A DNA stretch of 64,000 nt from Hamadaea sp013361475 (GCF_040654195.1 NZ_JBFAHM010000002.1:558001-622000); one strand, 5' to 3'. Shown: positions 1-8,367, counted from the first letter of the stretch. Notes: generated from the sequence alone by a model not told the origin. Translations and numbers: made by a program.

Positions 1-310
1 GGACGTCGGTGGAGCACATCGACCGGGACACGTCGAGCGCGAGCAGGATCGACGTGGCGTTGGCCGGTACGCGTACCGAGGCCTGCGGGCGCGCCGCCCC
101 GACGGCGAGGAACACCAGCGCCGCGGAGAACAGGATCACCGGGATGCGCCGCCGCCACGCCGTACGCCCGGGCACGGCGGCCCGGATGAGCGCGACGCTG
201 GACACCCGGACGGCGAATCGGCGCCGCCGCCGGTTGGCCCACCAGCGGGCCAGCAGCAACAGCGGGACGACGAGGAGGGCGGCGAGCGCCCACGGCCAGC
301 TGAGCGACAT
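1..310 (-). CDS. VWA-domain membrane protein (5' part only)
   Basis: The first 103 codons are present; the gene runs off the left edge. It opens with a membrane segment after MSLSWPWAL, then a basic stretch, then a second hydrophobic segment. The last visible residues include LALDVSRSM, the DxSxS metal-ion-dependent adhesion site of a von Willebrand factor A domain. Its ATG overlaps the TGA of the upstream VWA gene by one base, so the two are translationally coupled. Paired membrane-anchored VWA proteins downstream of moxR and DUF58 genes are typical of actinobacterial MoxR operons (Rv1479-Rv1481 in M. tuberculosis) and are thought to act with the AAA+ ATPase in cell-envelope protein maturation. 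The specific role is inference. Confidence 0.88.
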   Translation of the reverse strand, partial: MSLSWPWALAALLVVPLLLLARWWANRRRRRFAVRVSSVALIRAAVPGRTAWRRRIPVILFSAALVFLAVGAARPQASVRVPANATSILLALDVSRSMCSTDV

Positions 311-1317
311 CAGACGATCCTTCCGTGCCAGCTGATCATCAGCAGGCCGCCCGCGGTGAGCAGCACGAGCGCGGCGACGGCCAGGACGCCGGTCAGCTCG
401 ACGGTCTCCGGGCGGGTGGTGATGCGCAGGTCGATGGAGCGGTGGATCTCATTGATCTGGTCGGCGTCGGAGGCGGGATGGTAGGAGCCGCCGGTCGTCG
501 CGGCGAGGTTCGTCAGCACGTCCTCCCGTAACGCCGTCGCGACCTGGTAGCCGTCCGCCTCGACCGTGGCGCCCTGGGCGGTGCCGATGCCCACGGTCTC
601 GATGCGTACGCCGGCCGTGGCGGCCAGGTCGGCCGCGGTCTGCACGCCACCCGCGCCGTCGCCGCCGGCTCCGCCTCCTCCGCTGCCTCCGCCCGAGGAG
701 TCCTCGCCGTCGGAGAACAGCACGATCGTCGCCGACCCCCAGTAGCCGAGATCCGGGGCCTGGCCGTCGGCGGGCAGGGCGACCGGCTTACCCACGATGG
801 CGGTCAGCGCGACCAGGATGGCCTGCCGCAACGACGTCCCACCGGCGGCAGAGGCGCGATCGATGGCGGCGAGCACCGCGTCGTGGTCGGCCGTGGGCGC
901 CTGGGTGGCCAGGCCGTCCTGGCCGAACACGACCACTCCCATGTCCACTGTGCTCGGTTGAGCCGCCACGAATCCGGCGGCGGCGGTCTTCGCCGCCGAC
1001 AGCCGGTTCGGTTTCACGTCGTCGGCGGTCATGCTCTGCGACACGTCGAGCACCAGGATGACCGTCCCGGAGACGCGCGGCACGTCGACCTCGGCCGCCG
1101 GCCGGGCCAGGGCCAGCAACAGCAGCGGCAGCGCGGCCAGGAACAACGCGTACGGCAGATGGCGCCGGCGGCCGGACGGACGGGCGAAGGCCGCCAGGTC
1201 GAGCCCAGTCGCCCGCAACGCGGCGGATCGGCGGCGCAGCAACACCACGTACGCCGTGATCGCGGCCGCCGTGAGCAGCACCGCGACGACCACGAGAACC
1301 GGGTACACGACCGTCAT
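310..1317 (-). CDS. VWA-domain membrane protein of MoxR operon
   Basis: 335 aa. Two N-terminal membrane segments (about residues 5-27 and 54-72) are followed by a VWA domain with the MIDAS motif DVSQS at 91-95. A glycine/serine-rich loop sits near the middle, and a last membrane segment lies near residues 305-330. This layout resembles BatA/BatB and Rv1481-type proteins, with the VWA domain outside the membrane. Its ATG overlaps the stop of the DUF58 gene by 4 bases (ATGA), and the next VWA gene overlaps its stop by one base. It is therefore the fourth gene of a tight five-gene unit. Divalent-metal-dependent protein binding is expected from the family; the client is unknown. Confidence 0.92.
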   Translation of the reverse strand: MTVVYPVLVVVAVLLTAAAITAYVVLLRRRSAALRATGLDLAAFARPSGRRRHLPYALFLAALPLLLLALARPAAEVDVPRVSGTVILVLDVSQSMTADDVKPNRLSAAKTAAAGFVAAQPSTVDMGVVVFGQDGLATQAPTADHDAVLAAIDRASAAGGTSLRQAILVALTAIVGKPVALPADGQAPDLGYWGSATIVLFSDGEDSSGGGSGGGGAGGDGAGGVQTAADLAATAGVRIETVGIGTAQGATVEADGYQVATALREDVLTNLAATTGGSYHPASDADQINEIHRSIDLRITTRPETVELTGVLAVAALVLLTAGGLLMISWHGRIV

Positions 1318-2198
1318 GGGCGTCTCCGATGCGAGTCCTGAACCATCTCCACCAGTGCCCGCAGCAGATCGGAGTCGGTCGTGACCCGATGCGCGGTGAC
1401 CCGTGCCTGCCGCATCGCCTCGGTCAGCGCCGACTCCCGCGCCGCCACCTCGGCGGCCAGCCGACGGCGCAGCAGCGGATCGCTGGTGTCGACCAGGATC
1501 TGCTCCCCCGTCTCGGCGTCCTCGACGAGGACCAGCCCCACGTCTGGCAACTCGAGCTCGGCCGGGTCGACCAGGCGTACCACGACGACCTCGTGCCGGT
1601 GGGCCAGCTGGCCGAGCGCCCGCTCCCAGCCCGCCTCGCCGATGAAGTCGGACAGCACGAAGACCAGGCTGCGCCGCCGGGCGGCGGTCGCCACCGTACG
1701 CAGCATCGCCGCGAGGTCGGTCGTCGTGCCCCGGGCCGGTCCCGCGTCACTCCGGTCCAGCTCGTGCGCGATCCGCAAGGCCTGCGTACGCCCGGTCTTG
1801 GGCTCGACGACGCGCTGGAAGTGGTTGTCGTAGAAGACAGCGCCGACCCGGTTGCCGTTCTGCGACAGCAGCCGGGCCAGGCAGATCGCGAGATCACCGA
1901 GGACCGCGTCCTTGCCGGGACCGCCGCCGCCCCGCATCGAGGCGGACCGGTCGAGGACCAGCCACGCGGTGAGGTCGCGTTCCTCGGTGTACTGCCGGAC
2001 GAACGTCTCGTCCATCCGGGCGGTCACGTTCCAGTCGATGTGCCGGACGTCGTCCTCGGGCGTATAAGTCCGCAGGTCGGTGAAGTCGATCCCGGCGCCG
2101 TGCCAGACCGTGCGGTTGGCGCCCTGCAGCCGCCCGTCGAGCTTGCGGACCACCTGCCATTCCAGGCGTCGCAGCAACCGGTCGGAGGCCAGGCTCAT
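1314..2198 (-). CDS. DUF58 domain protein (VWA-like)
   Basis: 294 aa, the usual length for stand-alone DUF58 proteins. The family signature is visible: GAGIDFTDLRTYTPEDDVRH and then IDWNVTARMDETFVRQY, followed by the VWA-like LVLDRSASM. It has no membrane segment, so it is probably cytosolic and links MoxR to the VWA membrane partners. It begins 3 bases after the moxR stop codon and overlaps the next gene by 4 bases. The order moxR - DUF58 - VWA - VWA matches Rv1479-1481. The function beyond this association is not established. Confidence 0.93.
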   Translation of the reverse strand: MSLASDRLLRRLEWQVVRKLDGRLQGANRTVWHGAGIDFTDLRTYTPEDDVRHIDWNVTARMDETFVRQYTEERDLTAWLVLDRSASMRGGGGPGKDAVLGDLAICLARLLSQNGNRVGAVFYDNHFQRVVEPKTGRTQALRIAHELDRSDAGPARGTTTDLAAMLRTVATAARRRSLVFVLSDFIGEAGWERALGQLAHRHEVVVVRLVDPAELELPDVGLVLVEDAETGEQILVDTSDPLLRRRLAAEVAARESALTEAMRQARVTAHRVTTDSDLLRALVEMVQDSHRRRP

Positions 2199-2200
2199 GA

Positions 2201-3193
2201 CTACCGGACCTGCATCGCGATGTCCGGCACCGGCAGCGCCAGCAGGATCTCGGTGAGGATCACGTCCGCGCTCACCTCGTCGGCCAGCGCCTCATAGGAC
2301 AGCACCAGCCGGTGCCGCAGGATGTCCAGGGCCAGGTCGGTCAAGTCCTGTGGCACCGCGTAGTCGCGACCGCGGAGAAACGCCAGCGCACGAGCGGCCA
2401 GCACCAGGTTGATCGAGGCCCGAGGGCTCGCCCCATAGGTCACGTAACGGCTCAGCTTGTCCAGCCCGACGACTGCGGGCGTACGCGTCGCGGTCGTGAC
2501 GCGGACCGCGTACTCGATCAGGGCCGGGTCGACGTAGACCTGATCGACCTGCTGCTGCAGCGCCACCAGGCGGGCGGGGTCGATGATGCTCTGGATCGCG
2601 GCGGCCGCCTTGAGCGCACGCTCGACGACCACGAACTCCTCGGTCGCGCTCGGATAGCCGACCAGCACCTTCATCATGAACCGGTCGACCTGCGCCTCCG
2701 GCAGCGGATACGTCCCGTCGGACTCGATCGGGTTCTGCGTCGCCATGACCAGGAACGGCTCCGGTACGCGATGCGTCTCGCGTCCGATCGTGACCTGCCG
2801 TTCCTGCATCACCTCCAGCAACGCGCTCTGCACCTTGGCCGGAGCCCGGTTGATCTCGTCCGCCAGCAGCAGGTTGGTGAAGACCGGGCCGAGCGACACC
2901 TGGAACTCGCCACTGTGCTGGTGGTAGATCCGGGTGCCGACGATGTCGGCCGGAACCAGGTCCGGAGTGAACTGGACGCGGTGGAACTGCCCGCCGATCG
3001 CCTCGGCCAGCGACTTGACCGCGAGGGTCTTCGCCAGACCGGGCACGCCCTCGACCAGGATGTGCCCCCGGGCCAGCAGCGCGACGACGAGTCGCTCCAG
3101 CAGGACGTCCTGGCCCACGATCGTCTTCTTGACCTCGTAGAAGACCTGTTCGACGAGGGTCGAGCCGGGCGCTGCGGAACCGTTGGGCTGCAA
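2201..3193 (-). CDS. moxR: MoxR-family AAA+ ATPase
   Basis: 330 aa when started at the TTG at 3193, which has AGGAGG 5 bases upstream. A longer frame exists, but its upstream part is an arginine-rich antisense reading of the protease gene. Walker A is GVPGLAKT at residues 49-56, Walker B is LLLADEINRAP at 108-118, and the typical MATQNPIES sensor segment follows. MoxR ATPases are chaperone-like AAA+ proteins that act with VWA proteins on metal-centre insertion or envelope complexes. It lies 23 bases after the trypsin-like protease gene and 2 bases before the DUF58 gene, so the whole set is probably one transcript. Confidence 0.93.
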   Translation of the reverse strand: MQPNGSAAPGSTLVEQVFYEVKKTIVGQDVLLERLVVALLARGHILVEGVPGLAKTLAVKSLAEAIGGQFHRVQFTPDLVPADIVGTRIYHQHSGEFQVSLGPVFTNLLLADEINRAPAKVQSALLEVMQERQVTIGRETHRVPEPFLVMATQNPIESDGTYPLPEAQVDRFMMKVLVGYPSATEEFVVVERALKAAAAIQSIIDPARLVALQQQVDQVYVDPALIEYAVRVTTATRTPAVVGLDKLSRYVTYGASPRASINLVLAARALAFLRGRDYAVPQDLTDLALDILRHRLVLSYEALADEVSADVILTEILLALPVPDIAMQVR

Positions 3194-3216
3194 AGCTTCC
3201 TCCTGCCGTGGGACTG

Positions 3217-3969
3217 CTAGATCTGGGGCGGCCGCTCGCCGCCGGCGCCGACGGCGGTGCCGATGGGCACGGCGAAGCCGATGCCGATGAAGGTGCCGTC
3301 CTTGGTCGGATTGGCCAGCGCGACGACCACGCCCACCACTTGGCCGACGCCGTTCAGCAGCGGTCCGCCGGAACTGCCCGGATTGACCGCCGCGTCGAAC
3401 TGGATGAGGCCCTTCAGCTCGGCCGCGCCTTGGCGGGTCAGCGACCGGTTGAGGCCCGAGACGACGCCGGTGGTCGTGCTCATGGTCAGCCCGAGCGGGT
3501 TGCCGATGGCGATGACGTCGTCGCCGACCGCCGCGCCACCGCCGAGCACCGCCGGAACCACGACCGACGGCAGCTGGTCCGGCAGCAGCACGGCGATGTC
3601 GGTGGCGGCGTCGGACGCGGCCAGCTGCGCTTTCGCTTGCGTGCCGTCGGCGAAGACCACCTGAATCGCCGTGGCGCCGTCGACCACGTGCAGCGCGGTC
3701 AGGATGTTGCCGTCGGCGTTCACGACGACCCCGGTGCCGGAGGCGCTCCCCGATTTCGAGACCGAGGTGATGGAGACGATCGAGGGTGCGACCGCGGTGT
3801 AGACCTCGTTGACGGTGGGCGGGGCCGTCGCGCTCGGTGACGCCGACGGCCGGGCCACCGGTGGCTCGTCCCGGTCGGCCGCCCCCCACCGGTACGCGAG
3901 CACGGCGGTTCCCACCAGCGCCACGACCAGGATCGCAGCCGGCAGCGCTCTGCCGAGTCGCCCTCGCAT
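3217..3969 (-). CDS. Membrane-anchored trypsin-like serine protease (HtrA type, no PDZ)
   Basis: 250 aa. An N-terminal signal anchor (about residues 9-28) leads into a Ser/Pro-rich linker and a trypsin fold. The catalytic triad is H94 (LTALHVVDG), D124 (AATDIAVL) and S200 (NPGSSGGPL). The chain stops soon after the catalytic domain, so unlike DegP/HtrA it has no PDZ domain. It should face the outside of the membrane. It is the first gene of the moxR unit; an envelope protease beside MoxR and VWA proteins suggests a shared extracytoplasmic quality-control task (inference). AAGG lies immediately before the ATG, so initiation may be weak or leaderless. Confidence 0.9.
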   Translation of the reverse strand: MRGRLGRALPAAILVVALVGTAVLAYRWGAADRDEPPVARPSASPSATAPPTVNEVYTAVAPSIVSITSVSKSGSASGTGVVVNADGNILTALHVVDGATAIQVVFADGTQAKAQLAASDAATDIAVLLPDQLPSVVVPAVLGGGAAVGDDVIAIGNPLGLTMSTTTGVVSGLNRSLTRQGAAELKGLIQFDAAVNPGSSGGPLLNGVGQVVGVVVALANPTKDGTFIGIGFAVPIGTAVGAGGERPPQI

Positions 3970-4022
3970 CCTTCGAGACTAGATCGGCGACCTCAAAGCC
4001 CGGTAGGAGGCGGCTTTGCCAA

Positions 4023-4664
4023 TTACAACCGCGGCTTACGGGCGATGATCATTCCACGGGGGATGTTCTCGCCCTCCTGCGTCTTGCGGCGTACTGTGAT
4101 GTGCACGTCGAAACCGTTGCGCTCCAACGCTTTCGTCATCACCTCAGGCGAGCGGAAGTAGTAGTCCAGCGCGAAGGTGAGGCCGAACGCCTCGGTCCGC
4201 AGGACATGCTCGTCTCGATCCATGAAGAAGAGCAGCAGCTGACCGCCGGGCCGCAGCACCCGATGGAACTCCGCCAGCACGCCGGGCAGTTCGCCGTCCG
4301 GGATGTGGATGATCGAGTACTGCGCCGCGATGCCCGCCAGCACCTCGTCCGCGATCGGCAGCGCCGTCATCGACGCCTCGGTGAACGACAACTCCGGATA
4401 ACGCTCGCGCGCGAACGCGAGCATGCCGGGCGACAGGTCGACCCCGAATACATCGAGGCCGAGTTTGCGCAGGTCCGCCGTGCCGGTGCCGGTGCCGCAG
4501 CCGATGTCGGCGACCCGGCCGGATCCGGCCGACCGCACGAGCTCGGCGAAGACCCCGAGCAGGGCCCGTTCGACGGGGATCCCGTCCAGCCCGTCGTGGA
4601 ACTGCTCGGCGTACGCCGGAGCGATGGTGTCGTAGGCGGCGCGGGTGCTCTCCAGAAACGTCAC
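4023..4664 (-). CDS. Class I SAM-dependent methyltransferase
   Basis: 213 aa from a GTG start. Motif I is VADIGCGTGTG at residues 51-61, followed by VFGVDLSPGML (motif II acidic residue) and LRPGGQLLLFF (post-motif III), the standard Methyltransf_11/25 arrangement. The acceptor cannot be read from the sequence. It ends about 50 bases before the protease gene start on the same strand and is divergent from the GNAT gene at 4706, with only 41 bases between the two starts. No operator was recognised in that gap. Confidence 0.88.
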   Translation of the reverse strand: MTFLESTRAAYDTIAPAYAEQFHDGLDGIPVERALLGVFAELVRSAGSGRVADIGCGTGTGTADLRKLGLDVFGVDLSPGMLAFARERYPELSFTEASMTALPIADEVLAGIAAQYSIIHIPDGELPGVLAEFHRVLRPGGQLLLFFMDRDEHVLRTEAFGLTFALDYYFRSPEVMTKALERNGFDVHITVRRKTQEGENIPRGMIIARKPRL

Positions 4665-4705
4665 CCGGCGAGCCTAGTGAAGACCCCCGACGGCATCATG
4701 TCCGG

Positions 4706-5197
4706 ATGATCTCCGCCATCGTCGTACGCCAAGCCGAGCTCACCGACACCGACGGCGTCCGCGCCATCGGCCTCGCCGCGTGGCCGCCGACCTACACTCC
4801 GCTGACCGGGCCGGAGTACGTGGAGTGGGGCTTGGCGACCTGGTGGTCAGTGGAGGCCACCGCGCGCGGCATCGCTACGGGCAACGTCCTCGTCGCCGAA
4901 GTCGACGGGCGCATCGTCGGCATGGCCGGGCTCGGCGAAAAGGACGGCGTACCGGTGTTGTGGAAGCTGTACGTGCTGCCCGAAACGCAGGGCACCGGCG
5001 TGGGCTCGGCCCTGATGGCGGCGGTGTTCGACCGCGTACGCGGCCAGGGAGCCGACCGCGTACGCCTGGAATACCTGGACGGCAACGACCGGGCGGCGGC
5101 GTTCTACCGCGCACAAGGGTTCCGTGAGATCGGCCGGACCACTGATCCCGACCATCCCGGTCTGCCGGACGACGTGTGGATGGAGGCCACCTTCTAG
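4706..5197 (+). CDS. GNAT family N-acetyltransferase
   Basis: 163 aa, the usual size of a single-domain GNAT. The acetyl-CoA-binding motif A is visible as VLPETQGTGVGSALM (Q95-xx-G-x-G), followed by the GNDRAAAFYRAQGFREIGR block that forms the C-terminal beta strands. The substrate is unknown. The TAG stop at 5195-5197 lies inside the first unit of a 20-bp tandem repeat that continues downstream. It diverges from the methyltransferase gene and may share its promoter region. Confidence 0.9.
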   Translation: MISAIVVRQAELTDTDGVRAIGLAAWPPTYTPLTGPEYVEWGLATWWSVEATARGIATGNVLVAEVDGRIVGMAGLGEKDGVPVLWKLYVLPETQGTGVGSALMAAVFDRVRGQGADRVRLEYLDGNDRAAAFYRAQGFREIGRTTDPDHPGLPDDVWMEATF

Positions 5198-5253
5198 TCA
5201 CGGCAACGGCCGGCTAGTCAGGGCAACGGTCGGCTAGGCAGGGCAGCGGCCGG
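5194..5253 (+). repeat. 3 x 20-bp tandem repeat starting at a stop codon
   Basis: Three adjacent 20-bp units begin at 5194, 5214 and 5234 and differ at only a few positions. The consensus begins CTAGTCAGGGCAACGG. The first unit contains the TAG stop of the acetyltransferase gene and each later unit carries its own TAG. Because 20 is not a multiple of 3, the three TAGs (5195, 5215, 5235) fall in three different reading frames. Confidence 0.9.
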
Positions 5254-5329
5254 CGTCGAGATTTGTGGCCCGCTGTGTCGGTGGACCCCTCCGACGCGCC
5301 GGGGTTCAATGAGGGGCAAGGAGGTGCCC

Positions 5330-5797
5330 GTGCACGACGTCCTCATCGTGCTCCACGCCGCCGCCGGGGTGATCGCCTTCGTCCTCGGCGTGATGGCGTT
5401 GTACGCGACGCCACAACGATCCTGGAGTTTCGCCGCATACGCGGTCTCGCTGGCGGCGATGGCGATATTCCTGCTGATCGTGGTAGCGACGGACTGGCCG
5501 GATCTCGACGGCTCGGCTCGGGGCGTCTACGCCGGGCTCTTGGTGCTCGCCGCGTACATGCTGTATCGGTGTTGGCGTGCGTGGCAACGGCTGCGCCGGC
5601 AGGGCAGCGGCCAGCGCGGCGCGTACGCCGACGACATCGGCTTCACACTCATCTCGCTCTTCGACGGCTTCGTGATCGTCGCCGCCATCGACCTCGACGC
5701 GCCGGTCTGGCTGGTCGTGGTGATCGCCATCGCCGGCGTCGCGGCGGGAATCGCCGCGGTAGGCCAGGTCAAGCGACGTCTTTCGCCCGAATGGTGA
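5330..5797 (+). CDS. Small polytopic membrane protein, unknown
   Basis: 155 aa from the GTG at 5330, chosen because AAGGAGG (5318-5324) sits 5 bases upstream; an ATG at 5309 in the same frame lies before that ribosome site. About five hydrophobic segments are visible (VLHAAAGVIAFVLGVMALY, AVSLAAMAIFLLIVVAT, VYAGLLVLAAYMLY, LISLFDGFVIVAAI, PVWLVVVIAIAGVAAG). I do not recognise the family. It is convergent with the TetR gene and their 3' ends overlap by 29 bases. Confidence 0.75.
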   Translation: MHDVLIVLHAAAGVIAFVLGVMALYATPQRSWSFAAYAVSLAAMAIFLLIVVATDWPDLDGSARGVYAGLLVLAAYMLYRCWRAWQRLRRQGSGQRGAYADDIGFTLISLFDGFVIVAAIDLDAPVWLVVVIAIAGVAAGIAAVGQVKRRLSPEW

Positions 5798-6380
5798 GCA
5801 CTCCGGCCAGGTCGATGTCGTCGGACCGGCCGCCGAAGCCGGACTCGGAGACCAGGCGCGCCCCCAGCACGGTGCTCCAGAAGGTGCGCGTCTCCGCCTC
5901 GGGCGTACGGTCGATCACCCAGCCTCGCCGGGACAGCACCCCGGTGAGATAGCGCTCGGCCTGCCGGAACAGGATCGCCAGGTTGTGCTGCGCGACCGGG
6001 CTCAGCTCCGGGCGGCGGCCTGCGATCGACATCGCCTGCACTGCGAGCGGCACGGTGGGCAGGGCCAACGCGGCTCGGGCCAGCACGATGCGGAACGTCT
6101 CGGGTGTGCGCTGGCGGCGGCCCAGCGGCTCCAGGCGGGCCGCGTCCCGTAGCAGCAGGAGGAAGGCGGCGTGCACGAACAGGCCGTCCTTCGAGGTGAA
6201 GTAATAGGTGATCTGGTTCGGGTGGGCGCCGGCCGCCGCCGCGATCTCGGCCACGCTCACGGTGTCTCCCCCGCGGGCGGCGAACAGCTCGGCGGCCCGT
6301 TCCAAGATCTGCGCCCGGGTACGCCGGCCTCGGGCTCTGGGCGGTTCGCCGACCTCGGGCGGCCTGTTCGCGGTGGACAT
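5769..6380 (-). CDS. TetR-family transcriptional regulator
   Basis: 203 aa from the ATG at 6380. The N-terminal helix-turn-helix domain reads RAQILERAAELFAARGG ... VSVAEIAAAAGAHPNQITYYF, the normal TetR_N pattern; the C-terminal ligand domain is not assigned. A perfect 10-bp inverted repeat begins three bases upstream of the start, in the short gap to the divergent ketosynthase gene at 6460. This is strong evidence for autoregulation and control of that gene. The ligand is likely an acyl-type molecule given the neighbour, but that is inference. Confidence 0.92.
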   Translation of the reverse strand: MSTANRPPEVGEPPRARGRRTRAQILERAAELFAARGGDTVSVAEIAAAAGAHPNQITYYFTSKDGLFVHAAFLLLLRDAARLEPLGRRQRTPETFRIVLARAALALPTVPLAVQAMSIAGRRPELSPVAQHNLAILFRQAERYLTGVLSRRGWVIDRTPEAETRTFWSTVLGARLVSESGFGGRSDDIDLAGVLTIRAKDVA

Positions 6381-6383
6381 GCC

Positions 6384-6406
6384 ATAGTTGTATGCGATAC
6401 AACTAT
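6384..6406. promoter_or_regulatory. TetR operator, perfect dyad
   Basis: Arms ATAGTTGTAT (6384-6393) and ATACAACTAT (6397-6406) are perfect inverted repeats around a 3-base centre. The site lies in the 79-base gap between the divergent TetR and ketosynthase genes, where one bound repressor could block both promoters. Confidence 0.85.
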
Positions 6407-6459
6407 CGCGACGCAACCACAACTCTCGGACGCGACACCACAGGTCGGAGGACACCACG

Positions 6460-7695
6460 ATGAACGCACCGGACGTCGTCGTCACCGGGCTCGGCGCGAC
6501 CACCCCGCTGGCCGGAGACGTCGAAGGACTCTGGGCGGGCCTGCTCGCCGGGCGGTCCGGCGTACGCCGCATCGACGACCTGCTCGAAGGCGCGCCCTTC
6601 GGCGATGAGATGCCGACTCGCATCGCCGCGCCGATGGCGGTGTCGCCCGACGGAGTCCTGCCACGCGTGCAGGCCCGCCGGATGGACCGCTGTCAGCAGG
6701 CCGCCCTTGTCGCGTCCCAGCAGGCCTGGGCGGACGCGGGCAAGCCCGAGGTCGACCCGGTACGCCTCGCCGTCGTGTTCGGCACCGGCATCGGCGGCGT
6801 CGGCACCCTCCTCGGCATGGACGACCTGCTGGAGGAGAAGGGTCCGGGCCGGATCTCGCCGTTGACCGTTCCCATGCTGATGCCCAACGGTCCCGCTGCC
6901 TGGGTGAGCCTGGAGTACGCCGCCCGCGCGGGCGTCTACACGACTGTGTCCGCCTGCGCCTCCGGGGCCGAGGCGCTCGCCCTGGGCGCCCGGTTGATCC
7001 GCGAGGACGAGGCCGACGTCGTGATCGCCGGCGGCGCCGAGGCGGCCATCAACCCCTTGACCATCGCCGGGTTCGCCCAGGCGCGTACCCTCTCGAAACG
7101 CAACGACGACCCCGCACGGGCCTCGCGCCCCTTCGACGTGGAGCGGGACGGGTTCGTGCTGGGCGAGGGCGCGGGCGCGATGATCCTGGAGCGGGCCGAC
7201 TTCGCCGCGGCGCGCGGTGCTCGAGTGCTGGGCCGCCTGGCCGGATTCGGCATCACCGCCGACGCGCACCACATCACCGGCCCCGACCCGACCGGTGCGG
7301 GCCAGATCCGCGCGATCCGCAAGGCGGTCCGCGACGGCGGCCTGGAGCCGTCTGATGTGGACCACGTGAACTGTCACGCCACGTCGACCGTGGTCGGCGA
7401 CGTCTACGAGGCGGTCGCGATCCGGGAGGCGCTCGGCGACCGGCCGGTGCTCACCGCCCCGAAGTCCAGCCTGGGCCACCTGGTCGGCGCGGCGGGCGCG
7501 GTCGAGGCGATCATCACGCTGCTGTCGGTCAAGCACGGGCTGATCCCCGCGACGCTCAACCTCGAGGAGAAGGCGGCCGACGTCGACCTGGACATCGTGA
7601 CCGGTACGCCGCGGGAGATGACCGTCGACGCGGCCATCTGCAATTCGTTCGGCTTCGGCGGCCAGAACGTGTCGCTGCTGTTCACCCCGGCGTGA
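6460..7695 (+). CDS. fabF: Beta-ketoacyl-ACP synthase II (FabF type)
   Basis: 411 aa, the full length of FabF. The Claisen-condensation triad is complete: C166 in VSACASGAEAL, H306 in VNCHATST and H340 in SSLGHLVGAAGAVEA; the terminal CNSFGFGGQN loop is also present. Started at the ATG at 6460, preceded by GGAGGA. It elongates acyl-ACP with malonyl-ACP. No ACP, malonyltransferase, ketoreductase or chain-length factor gene is nearby, so it is a stand-alone enzyme under its own TetR repressor, perhaps for fatty-acid adjustment rather than a polyketide. The stop codon lies in the first unit of a 21-bp tandem repeat. Confidence 0.9.
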   Translation: MNAPDVVVTGLGATTPLAGDVEGLWAGLLAGRSGVRRIDDLLEGAPFGDEMPTRIAAPMAVSPDGVLPRVQARRMDRCQQAALVASQQAWADAGKPEVDPVRLAVVFGTGIGGVGTLLGMDDLLEEKGPGRISPLTVPMLMPNGPAAWVSLEYAARAGVYTTVSACASGAEALALGARLIREDEADVVIAGGAEAAINPLTIAGFAQARTLSKRNDDPARASRPFDVERDGFVLGEGAGAMILERADFAAARGARVLGRLAGFGITADAHHITGPDPTGAGQIRAIRKAVRDGGLEPSDVDHVNCHATSTVVGDVYEAVAIREALGDRPVLTAPKSSLGHLVGAAGAVEAIITLLSVKHGLIPATLNLEEKAADVDLDIVTGTPREMTVDAAICNSFGFGGQNVSLLFTPA

Positions 7696-7784
7696 CGGCT
7701 CACCGGCTCCGCGTTCCGCCCCGCCAGCTCGGCGCGACAGCTCGCCGGTTCAGCGTGACGGCTGGTCAGTTCGGCGTGACCGTC
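7690..7784 (+). repeat. 4.5 x 21-bp tandem repeat spanning two convergent gene ends
   Basis: Units begin at 7690, 7711, 7732 and 7753, with a partial unit at 7774; each starts GCG and most continue GTGACGGCT or a close variant. The array runs from the stop codon of the ketosynthase gene into the last codons of the convergent gene. In the ketosynthase frame, TGA recurs at 7756 and 7777. In one minus-strand frame the array reads as a run of 7-residue AE-type repeats, which confirms the 21-bp register. Confidence 0.85.
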
Positions 7785-8329
7785 TGCAGCAGGCCGTGCA
7801 CGAACCGGTAGTCCGCGTCGCCGGTCTCCACCAGCCAGTGCGCGGCTGTCTGCGGATCGACTTGGCGTGCGTCGGGGTGAGCGGCCAGGACGTCGCCGAT
7901 GACGCTGCGCCACGGCTCGATCGGCGTCGTCAGCTCGTGCGCGGCGTCGGCGACGAGCCGCTCGTGGCCGACGAATGTGCCGGTCCGGACGAGCTGACCA
8001 CGCAGGACGAAACCCTCGTGCCCGGTGATCGCCTCCCACGACAGTTCCGGCCACAGCCCGCCGAAGTGCCACAGATGCGCCGTGACCTCGGCGTCGCCGA
8101 CGCTGATCAGGCGCGCCGAGTCGGCCGGGCCGAGAACCGCCCGCAACAGCTGGAGCCCCTGCGGAGCCGTACGCGATCGCAGCATGCGTTGCCAGCGGGT
8201 GTGCGCGTCCAGGTACTCCCACCGGGTGGCGCCCAGCCGGGGATAGGCATCCTCGACCAGGTCAGGCCGCAGATCCGCCATGCGGCGCAGCAGCATCAAC
8301 TGGAATTCGCGGCGTGCGTACCCGATCAC
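7766..8329 (-). CDS. Conserved-looking protein of unknown function
   Basis: 187 aa, soluble, mildly acidic and rich in Trp, His and Arg (for example HLWHFGGLWPELSWEAITG). No signal peptide, membrane segment or catalytic motif is evident, and I do not recognise the family. Codon use is like that of its neighbours. The last codons lie inside the 21-bp repeat array. It diverges from the LprG-like lipoprotein gene (38 bases between the starts as called). Confidence 0.68.
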   Translation of the reverse strand: MIGYARREFQLMLLRRMADLRPDLVEDAYPRLGATRWEYLDAHTRWQRMLRSRTAPQGLQLLRAVLGPADSARLISVGDAEVTAHLWHFGGLWPELSWEAITGHEGFVLRGQLVRTGTFVGHERLVADAAHELTTPIEPWRSVIGDVLAAHPDARQVDPQTAAHWLVETGDADYRFVHGLLQTVTPN

Positions 8330-8367
8330 CTGTGCAGCCTATGAGTGCGTTGCCCGGGTTCACTACC

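Noticed and set aside
3194..3889. A 5' extension of the moxR frame by 232 codons
   Set aside because: It is Arg/Gly-rich antisense-phase reading of the protease gene; a TTG with an ideal ribosome site at 3193 gives a normal-length MoxR.
6460..7695. A polyketide biosynthetic cluster around the ketosynthase
   Set aside because: No ACP, chain-length factor, cyclase or tailoring gene is adjacent; the enzyme is a single FabF-type protein.
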